Shown here piece by piece: positions 56,206 through 64,000 of a stretch of DNA of 64,000 bases. How positions within the stretch are numbered: position 1 is the first letter of the stretch; every line of letters starts with the position of its first letter. The position numbers were made by a program, and so were the translations under genes. The notes beneath the pieces were generated by a model. The model saw nothing but the letters and a program-made list of their open reading frames with translations. It was not told where the DNA came from and did not search any database. The stretch lies in contig OZ059894.1 in assembly GCA_964057225.1 (NCBI GenBank), positions 5,580,001 through 5,644,000 of the forward strand, given 5' to 3'. This DNA is from Auanema rhodensis (lineage: Eukaryota > Nematoda > Chromadorea > Rhabditida > Rhabditidae).

Positions 56206-56520
56206 TTATATCTGTAATACTAAAATGAATAATTGAAGCAAGAATTGAAACTTAGGTATGCGGCTTGTTGAAGCCATATTAATGCTACATGCGATCCAAT
56301 CTTCCTTCTGGAGAAATTTTACATGAAAGTTATGGTTTCTGTTCATCTTGTCGAGTTTGCTTTCTGAGAATAAGCTTATACAGATATGGTTCAAGTTAAG
56401 TAATAAATTACCTTGGTCATTCTTTTGTTTTACCGCAAGTACTTTAGAGCTAGCGAAGAGACTTTGCAGTCTGAAGAGCCTAGGAGGTGTCGACCTATGC
56501 GGACAGCGACAGTTAGACAA
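56206..56520 (-). other. Left-arm leader region with open frame (mirror of 58016-58330)
   Basis: A 104-residue frame (starting at TTG) begins about 26 bp downstream of the TATA-like box at 56546-56555, reading outward towards the left array. It contains possible splice donors and acceptors, so it is more likely a set of leader exons and introns than one protein. It is identical in translation to the right-arm copy. Confidence 0.4.
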
Positions 56521-56545
56521 ATGAGTGTCAACTGAAAAAAATTTG

Positions 56546-56555
56546 CTTATATACC
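56546..56555 (-). promoter_or_regulatory. Outward-facing TATA-like box, left arm
   Basis: GGTATATAAG on the minus strand, preceded by a GC-richer stretch. It is the exact mirror of 57981-57990 and points towards the left 160-bp array. Confidence 0.45.
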
Positions 56556-57163
56556 CCTTGACGGGCAGACCACGTAAACCACGCTTACGTCAAATTTCAA
56601 AAATTCTAAAAACAAAAACCGGCTGTACATGATTTGAAAATTATGGGAAATGGATTAAAATTTGTGTTTAACTAATGTTTTTATTTTAATTTTAAGGAAT
56701 TATATTACATTTTTAATATTATTATATTATTTATACTGTTTTATACTTTAAAATTATCAAATATTTTTATATAACAATAATTTTTAATTAAATATTTGAT
56801 TTTTTTTATTCATTTCAAGTTGGTTATTACTAATAAACATTTAAATTATTTGAAACATATAAATATTATGAGAATTAATTATAAGTTAATGTTTATGGAA
56901 CATAGACCAAGGCAAATTTATTCTAATTTGACTTGAGTTCGACATTATTCAAATTAGCACAAGAAAATCGAATATTTTAAAAATAAATGCAAAAACATTA
57001 TATAATATTATTATTTAATTATTTCGAGAAATAACAGAAAAAGAACAAGCTTCAGATGTACATGTAAACTCAACATACACGTTGTTGTTCACCAAAAATA
57101 TAAATCGCGGCGTTCTTTTTTATTAATTTCTAATAAAATAATTTATTTAAATTCATTTAAAAG

Positions 57164-57372
57164 CTAGATCTCAGTGAAATCTCAGTTAAGAAATTCACTC
57201 AAAGATCCGATTTATCGTCTTCGTCTCCTCAAGACGAAACGATTGGTATATTTTTAAATACTCCAACCGACGCTGTTTATTGGAGGGAGTTGTAAAATAG
57301 TTTTCTATTTTTTAAACCAATTAGAATTTCAGATACATCTACATTTTTCTACCCTGTATTGAAAAAATATAA
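57164..57372. other. Non-palindromic 209-bp spacer at the palindrome centre
   Basis: The arms end at CATTTAAAAG (57163) and resume as CTTTTAAATG (57373). The sequence between them is unique in the window, with no ORF of note. It contains a small internal inverted motif around CGTCTTCGTCTCCTCAAGACG (57218-57238). Confidence 0.8.
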
Positions 57373-57980
57373 CTTTTAAATGAATTTAAATAAATTTTTT
57401 TATTAGAAATTAATAAAAAAGAACGCCGCGATTTATATTTTTGGTGAACAACAACGTGTATGTTGAGTTTACATGTACATCTGAAGCTTGTTCTTTTTCT
57501 GTTATTTCTCGAAATAATTAAATAATAATATTATATAATGTTTTTGCATTTATTTTTAAAATATTCGATTTTCTTGTGCTAATTTGAATAATGTCGAACT
57601 CAAGTCAAATTAGAATAAATTTGCCTTGGTCTATGTTCCATAAACATTAACTTATAATTAATTCTCATAATATTTATATGTTTCAAATAATTTAAATGTT
57701 TATTAGTAATAACCAACTTGAAATGAATAAAAAAAATCAAATATTTAATTAAAAATTATTGTTATATAAAAATATTTGATAATTTTAAAGTATAAAACAG
57801 TATAAATAATATAATAATATTAAAAATGTAATATAATTCCTTAAAATTAAAATAAAAACATTAGTTAAACACAAATTTTAATCCATTTCCCATAATTTTC
57901 AAATCATGTACAGCCGGTTTTTGTTTTTAGAATTTTTGAAATTTGACGTAAGCGTGGTTTACGTGGTCTGCCCGTCAAGG

Positions 57981-57990
57981 GGTATATAAG
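57981..57990 (+). promoter_or_regulatory. Outward-facing TATA-like box, right arm
   Basis: GGTATATAAG lies about 26-35 bp before the open frame at 58016 and is followed by TTTTTTTCAG, an acceptor-like site. Mirror of 56546-56555. Confidence 0.45.
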
Positions 57991-58015
57991 CAAATTTTTT
58001 TCAGTTGACACTCAT

Positions 58016-58330
58016 TTGTCTAACTGTCGCTGTCCGCATAGGTCGACACCTCCTAGGCTCTTCAGACTGCAAAGTCTCTTCGCTAGCTCTAAAGTACTTG
58101 CGGTAAAACAAAAGAATGACCAAGGTAATTTATTACTTAACTTGAACCATATCTGTATAAGCTTATTCTCAGAAAGCAAACTCGACAAGATGAACAGAAA
58201 CCATAACTTTCATGTAAAATTTCTCCAGAAGGAAGATTGGATCGCATGTAGCATTAATATGGCTTCAACAAGCCGCATACCTAAGTTTCAATTCTTGCTT
58301 CAATTATTCATTTTAGTATTACAAATATAA
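58016..58330 (+). other. Right-arm leader region with open frame
   Basis: A 104-residue frame from TTG, containing MNRNHNFHVKFLQKEDWIAC, ends at TAA 58328-58330. Splice-like signals inside it (GTAATTTATT donor near 58124, GCTTATTCTCAG acceptor near 58172, ATTCATTTTAG near 58316) and a GTGAGT donor at about 58341 suggest leader exons instead. No family is recognised. I could not connect it to the 160-bp exon-like blocks in an open frame: the most direct join runs into a stop. Confidence 0.4.
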
Positions 58331-58501
58331 TGAAGAGTACGTGAGTTTATAAATTTTAATTTCATATTTTGAAACTCCGATAATTCGAAAACGGAGATGA
58401 TCTATGTAATATTTAAAAAAAATCTGATATCCAGATAATCTTATATATTCAATAAACAATCAAGCACACTATGTTCGTCTTGTGAATATGCTAATTACTT
58501 G

Positions 58502-59930
58502 GTAATAATTTGATATTTAAATGTATTTGTATTCTTGAAATTTACAGAGTTTGGCATTGTGTGCCGCTGTCTGTTTCTTTGGCTTCATCCAACGACGAAT
58601 GACCGGATCATCAGTCTGCTGGACCGAGGAACTACTCTCTTCTCATACTCCTGATTTCTGGTAATAATTTGAAATTGAAATGTATTTGTAGTTTTGAAAT
58701 TTACAGAGTTTGGCATTGTGTGCCGCTGTCTGTTTCTTTGGCTCCATTCAACGACGAATGACCCGGATCATCAGTCTGCTGGACCAAGGAACTACTCTCT
58801 TCTCATACTCCTGATTTCTGGTAATAATTTGAAATTATAATGTATTTGTATTCTTGAAATTTACAGAGTTTGGCATTGTGTGCCGCTGTCTGTTTCTTTG
58901 GCTTCATCCAACGACGAATGACCGGATCATCAGTCTGCTGGACCGAGGAACTACTCTCTTCTCATACTCCTGATTTCTGGTAATAATTTGAAATTGAAAT
59001 GTATTTGTAGTTTTGAAATTTACAGAGTTTGGCATTGTGTGCCGCTGTCTGTTTCTTTGGCTCCATTCAACGACGAATGACCCGGATCATCAGTCTGCTG
59101 GACCAAGGAACTACTCTCTTCTCATACTCCTGATTTCTGGTAATAATTTGAAATTGAAATGTATTTGTATTCTTGAAATTTACAGAGTTTGGCATTGTGT
59201 GCCGCTGTCTGTTTCTTTGGCTTCATCCAACGACGAATGACCCGGATCATCAGTCTGCTGGACCGAGGAACTACTCTCTTCTCATACTCCTGATTTCTGG
59301 TAATAATTTGAAATTGAAATGTATTTGTATTCTTGAAATTTACAGAGTTTGGCATTGTGTGCCGCTGTCTGTTTCTTTGGCTTCATCCAACGACGAATGA
59401 CCCGGATCATCAGTCTGCTGGACCGAGGAACTACTCTCTTCTCATACTCCTGATTTCTGGTAATAATTTGAAATTGAAATGTATTTGTATTCTTGAAATT
59501 TACAGAGTTTGGCATTGTGTGCCGCTGTCTGTTTCTTTGGCTTCATCCAACGACGAATGACCCGGATCATCAGTCTGCTGGACCGAGGAACTACTCTCTT
59601 CTCATACTCCTGATTTCTGGTAATAATTTGAAATTGGAATGTATTTGTATTCTTGAAATTTACAGAGTTTGGCATTGTGTACCGCTGTCTGCTTCTTTGG
59701 CTCCTTTCAACGACGAATGACCCGGATCATCAGTCTGCTGGACCGAGGAACTACTCTCTTCTCATACTCCTGATTTCTGGTAATAATTTGAAATTGAAAT
59801 GTATTTGTATTCTTGAAATTTACAGAGTTTGGCATTGTGTACCGCTGTCTGCTTCTTTGGCTCCTTACAACGACGAATGTCCAGGATCATCAGTCTGCTG
59901 GACCAAGGAACTACTCTCTCTTCTATTTTA
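58502..59930 (+). repeat. Right array: 9 tandem copies of the 160-bp exon/intron-like unit
   Basis: Same unit as the left array, in the opposite orientation. The first intron-like block is 58502-58547 and the first exon-like block starts at 58548. Copies one and three (counting from the centre) carry GACCGG in place of GACCCGG, a 1-bp loss that breaks the otherwise open frame. The other seven keep 160-bp spacing. The outermost copy has several changes (for example GTCCAGGATC) and runs into the outer satellite. Confidence 0.85.
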
Positions 59931-61860
59931 ATTGGCTGATCGTTTTGTCTGTCTGCTCGTCTTCAGCATTTCGGTTTTTTTTGAATCTTTGATTCTTCCT
60001 AGGCTCGTCGAACCATGTTCCTCCTAAACAACGTACGACGGACCTCGAGTTGTTGGCTCTTCCGCGACTTTTCGGTTCTTCGTTCGGCTCGTCTTCAGCA
60101 GTTCGGTTCTCCCGTGGATCCTCCTGAACTCTCCTTCTATTCATCGGTTCTTCTTCAGCACTTCAGTTTTTCTTCAAATCTTCAACTCTTCCTAGGCTTT
60201 TCTCAAGTATTGACCTTCTGGATAACGGACGACGGACCTCGACTTTTTGGTTTTTCCGGGACTCTTCTGTTCTCTTCCTTGACTCATCGGTTTTTCTTTC
60301 ACCCTTGGATTCTTCTCTTCTAAACCGTTGATATTCTGGACCACGGACCTCGAGTTGTTGGCTCTTCCGCGACTTTTCGGTTCTTCCTCGGCTCGTCTTC
60401 AGCAGTTCGGTTCTCCCGTGGCTCCTTCTATTCGTCGGTTCTTCTTCAGCACTTCAGTTTTTCTTCAAATCTTCAACTCTTCCTAGGCTCTTCTGAACAA
60501 CGTACGACATACCTCGACTTTTTGGTTTTTTCGGCACTTTTCTGTTTTTAAGCGGCTGATCGTTGTTTCTTCTGCCCGTTTTCGAATCCTCGGTTCTTCC
60601 TCGGCTCGTATTCAGCAGTTCGGTTCTCCCGTGGCTCCTCCTGAACTCTCCTTCTATTCGTCGGTTCTTCTTCAGCACTTCAGTTTTTCTTCAAATCTTC
60701 AACTCTTCCTAGGCTTTTCTCAAGTATTGACCTTCTGGATAACGGACGACGGACCTCGACTTTTTGGTTTTTCCGGGACTCTTCTGTTCTCTTCCTTGAC
60801 TCATCGGTTTTTCTTTCACCCTTGGATTCTTTTCTTCTAAACCGTTGATATTCTGGACCACGGACCTCGAGTTGTTGGCTCTTCCGCGACTTTTCGGTTC
60901 TTCCTCGGCTCGTCTTCAGCAGTTCGGTTCTCCCGTGGATCCTCCTGAACTCTCCTTCTATTCGTCGGTTCTTCTTCAGCACTTCAGTTTTTCTTCAAAT
61001 CTTCAACTCTTCCTAGGCTTTTCTCAAGTATTGACCTTCTGGATAACGTACGACGGACCTCGAGTTGTTGGCTCTTCCGCGACTTTTCGGTTCTTCCTCG
61101 GCTCGTCTTCAGCAGTTCGGTTCTCCCGTGGATCCTCCTGAACTCTCCTTCTATTCGTCGGTTCTTCTTCAGCACTTCGGTTTTTCTTCAAATCTTCGAT
61201 TCTTCCTAGGATCTTCTGAACTACGTACGACGGACCTCGACTTTTTGGTTTTTCCGGGACTCTTCTGTTCTCTTCCTTGACTCATCGGTTTTTCTTTCAC
61301 CCTTGGATTCTTCTCTTCTAAACCGTTGATATTCTGGACCACGGACCTCGAGTTGTTGGCTCTTCCGCGACTTTTCGGTTCTTCCTCGGCTCGTCTTCAG
61401 CAGTTCGGTTCTCCCGTGGCTCCTTCTATTCGTCGGTTCTTCTTCAGCACTTCAGTTTTTCTTCAAATCTTCAACTCTTCCTAGGCTCTTCTGAACAACG
61501 TACGACATACCTCGACTTTTTGGTTTTTTCGGCACTTTTCTGTTTTTAAGCGGCTGATCGTTGTTTCTTCTGCTCGTTTTCGAATTTTAGGTTTTTTCTC
61601 GGCTCGTCTTCAGCAGTGCGGTCAAATCTTCAACTCTTCCTAGGCTTTTTTCAAGTATTGACCTTCTGGATAACGGACGACGGATCTCGACTTTTTGGTT
61701 TTTCCGGGACTCTTCTGTTCTCTTCCTTGACTCATCGGTTTTTCTTTCACCCTTGGATTCTTTTCTTCTAAACCGTTGATATTCTGGACCACGGACCTCG
61801 AGTTTTCGGCTCTTCCGCGACTTTTCGATTCTTCATCGGCTCTTCGGCTTCTTACTGGTC
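59931..61860. repeat. Right outer satellite, pyrimidine-rich
   Basis: About 1.9 kb, the reverse complement type of 53446-54440 but nearly twice as long. Larger blocks recur (each with CTCGTCTTCAGCAGTTCGGT, then CTCGAGTTGTTGGCTCTTCC, GACTCATCGGTTTTTCTTTC and CTTTTCTCAAGTATTGACCT), at least four times, so it is a higher-order satellite. Reading frames give Phe/Ser/Leu-rich peptides such as SFYSSVLLQHFGFSSNLRFF. Confidence 0.8.
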
Positions 61861-61963
61861 GCCATCCTCAAATTCTAGTTGATAAGCCTAAGCCTCGAAC
61901 TGTACTAGATATCTTTTGATATCTCAGATTTACTCTCATTAACACGCAATACAAGGGGATCGC

Positions 61964-62057
61964 ATGTTTTCACTAGGGTTTTTTCATATAAACATTCCCG
62001 AACTAATATGTGTTTGAAGTTTTTAATACTTTAAAAGTTAAAAAAATCATTTATACC
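61964..62057 (+). repeat. Right copy of the diverged direct repeat flanking the palindrome
   Basis: The stretch from ATGTTTTCACTAGG to AAATCATTTATACC pairs with 53158-53289 in direct orientation. It is about 94 bp long, lacking a segment present in the left copy. Confidence 0.7.
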
Positions 62058-62522
62058 TAGGGAAATTAAAAAATTTACAAAATCGCAAAAGAGTATGAAG
62101 GTAACATAAAATATACATGAAATATGAAATGATCTATTGACGAATCCAAACATTTTCAAAAGGTAAACCAAATAATTCTCAGATACTTATCATATTTGAA
62201 CTGTTGTAATATACAAAAAATGATATGAGATGAGAAAGATTGAACTAAGGTTTTAATATACAAAATATTATGCTCTTTAGTTTATTAAAAATGTACTGAA
62301 TGGAAATAGGGAAACAATTTTTCTAAAAATATGGATATTCGACAAAATGCGTAAGTTTTGTTATTTGAGATGTAATGATAATTATATACATAATATGAAA
62401 TACATCAACGATATGACTATTAGACATCTGAGGCATTAAGCAAAATTTATGTGGGTTCACCTTGTCCGCAATCAAATTCAAAAAAAGTTTATAAAAGCAT
62501 CTGAAACTGCAGAATATGATTC
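62058..62522. other. Intergenic; nothing recognised
   Basis: About 0.46 kb of AT-rich DNA between the palindrome flank and the 3' end of the GPCR gene. Confidence 0.4.
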
Positions 62523-64000
62523 TTACAGAGCAGTTATGCTAAGATCTCTTTTTCCTAGCTGTGCCGCTGGTTTCATTATCGTGTGCAAACGAAACCCTGG
62601 TGTTCCTGCATCAAGTTCGGCTTGCCAACGTGTTCGAGAACGTGTCAGATCATTAGCGCTTACAGCGTCGTCACCCCATCCGCTATCACCATCGTCATCA
62701 GCTAGTGTCATAGCATTTCCTGGATCAAAACAACCCGGACTCCAATCCAGATTCGGTAATTGACGTTGAGATAATGGTTGCCATACGGGGGATATTCGTT
62801 CATTCTCTACAAAATTTTTGCCGTACAATAGCAGTGAAAAATGAAATCACTAGTCACCTGTCTCACCTAAATCTACAGTGGTTTTTTCATTTTCTGATAC
62901 TATAGCTGTGACGGCTTGGTAAGCTCCTTGATAATCACGACGTTTTACAAAACAGCAACAATATTCTTGGCGTATTAATCTCAGCAAATGAGCTCCATGA
63001 TGCCTGAAAGAACGATTGGTAGAAACACTGCTGGAGATTTAATTCAATAATGATCTTACTGAAAACATTCTCTATAATCCTTATTAAAAATCATATATAT
63101 GACGCAGTTAACAGATGAATTAAAAATAACTAAGAAGTTACTGGCGTCTGAGAGCAAATTAACCACTAATGGATCTGGGATAGAAAATGTTTCAATCATA
63201 TTAACAACCAGAGCCTTAAAATAAATTTTGATTGCTTTCAATATTGTAAGAGCACAAACGAACCAAAGTATTGCAAGCCAGAAAGAGAATCACAACCATG
63301 ATCATCGTAATAGTATCGTCTCCTGCACCATCATCTGCTTTTGCTGGTAATGATGCATCATGAGCTGAATTGCTAAAAAGAAAAAAAGTCACATATATGT
63401 GACTATCACCATGTAGAAACCATAGTATTTTTTGAAAAAAAATGAAATCGAACCTATCTTTGCTTTTTTTTCTTTCTAAACTCTGTCGACACAGAATTAT
63501 GGCATTCAAACATAAAAGAAATAAAAATGGTAACAAGGTCATCAGTACCATGTACATATATATATTATAAATAACATTAATCGTGAAGAATAAAGAAGTT
63601 GGGCAAATTTCTATTATATGCTCCTAAATTCAAAATAGCAGCTTTTTAATAATTTATTCTATATTACCTGACTAGCTTCATGGAAGCATTTCCGCAAATT
63701 GAACTGGGGAAACCGAAGGGAGTTATACATGATTGACACAATAATAACTGTGAAGCAAATTTTTTTTGCTTGTTGAACAGTACAATAACTTTTTGACAAT
63801 GATTTCCAACAAACCTAAATAAATGAAATGAAAACTTTTCTTTTGAAATAAGAAAATATTTTTTGTTTTCATTAACGTTATTAATTTACATTGATATAAC
63901 AGTCAAATGCTGCAGCAACTGTGAAATAGATACTACACGATTGAGCCATATATCCAAATGGAAGTGTGTATACAGTTGTGTATGGAGCTCTTGCCAGCTC
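62523..64000 (-). CDS. FMRFamide-type neuropeptide GPCR (5' part beyond the window)
   Basis: Minus-strand gene, open at the right edge, ending at stop 62523. Visible in order: TM3 with LPFGYMAQSCSIYFTVAAAF, then DCYINVCWKS. TM4 is around ICFTVIIVSIMYNS. TM5 is YMYMVLMTLLPFLFLLCLNA with the basic ICRQSLERKKSKDR loop region. TM6 is TITMIMVVILFLACNTLALV. TM7 is SDASNFLVIFNSSVNCVIYM, then IFNKDYRECF. The tail has a CCC cluster (palmitoylation candidate), then a hydrophilic stretch with ALADDDGDSG-like acidity and RTRWQAEL. This is the rhodopsin-class pattern of nematode FRPR/DMSR-like peptide receptors. The DRY motif is DCY, and NPxxY is replaced by NCVIY. TM1-TM2 and the N-terminus are missing from the window. 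Confidence 0.88.

Larger units (their letters stand above)
53446..61860. mobile_element. Large inverted repeat (palindrome) with tandem-repeat arms, fold-back-like
   Basis: Left arm 53446-57163 and right arm 57373-61860 are reverse complements around 57268, separated by a 209-bp spacer. Within the inner parts, matched positions sum to 114536 throughout (for example 56206-56520 and 58016-58330), with almost no differences. The right 160-bp array has one copy fewer, and beyond it the outer satellite is about twice as long on the right. The layout, long arms made of nested tandem repeats with a small central loop, resembles fold-back transposons. A head-to-head duplication of a repeat-containing gene, or an assembly artefact, is also possible. 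No transposase ORF was found. Confidence 0.65.

Noticed and set aside
54443-59930. CRISPR array
   Set aside because: Units are 160-bp head-to-tail copies without unique spacers, in a eukaryotic context.

Overview
The window looks like nematode nuclear DNA. It is AT-rich, genes are split by many short introns (mostly 43-60 bp, GT...TTTTCAG or similar), and the gene set includes a cuticle collagen, a PAR-1/MARK kinase, an ELP/EML microtubule protein, a Cys-loop receptor, an FMRFamide-type peptide GPCR and two processed secreted peptides. Several start codons lie a few bases after a T-rich AG acceptor, as expected with spliced-leader trans-splicing. I could not assign genus or species. Exon maps are hand-built from splice signals, reading phase and remembered family patterns; nothing was searched.

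Layout, left half. 1-264 is the last part of a MARK/PAR-1 kinase (KA1 domain). About 6 kb with no confident gene follows, then the 3' end of an unrecognised gene (6537-6900). 7721-11963 encodes a Mediator MED24-like subunit of about 1000 residues. 12655-16203 is glycogen phosphorylase. It faces a FAM161-like ciliary/centrosomal protein (19252 to 16464, minus) and an EML-like HELP/WD40 protein with an unusual hydrophobic N-terminus (23401 to 19752, minus). Kynurenine 3-monooxygenase is at 24512-27041. A Cys/Gly-rich secreted peptide precursor (minus, 27203-27693) and a neuropeptide-like precursor (31267-32019) follow.

Layout, right half. A cuticle collagen (32528-34016), a nicotinic-like Cys-loop subunit (minus, 34673-38148), about 8 kb of mostly non-coding sequence with a few candidate short exons, an F-box protein (46076-47596), an Ala/Pro repeat secreted protein (48879-49615) and a divergent Rho GTPase (51074-52223). 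53446-61860 is a large inverted repeat. Its arms meet at a 209-bp spacer (57164-57372), and each carries an array of 160-bp units (10 left, 9 right) plus an outer purine/pyrimidine-skewed satellite. Each 160-bp unit parses as a 114-bp exon-like block and a 46-bp intron-like block. Diverged direct repeats flank the structure. The window ends inside a peptide GPCR (minus, 62523-64000).

The genes do not form one pathway. Collagen, the Ala/Pro protein and the small peptides are secreted. The Cys-loop channel, GPCR and neuropeptide precursor point to neuronal signalling. MED24 serves transcription, and phosphorylase and KMO are housekeeping metabolism. The palindrome with its exon-like tandem array is the part least explained by known families.
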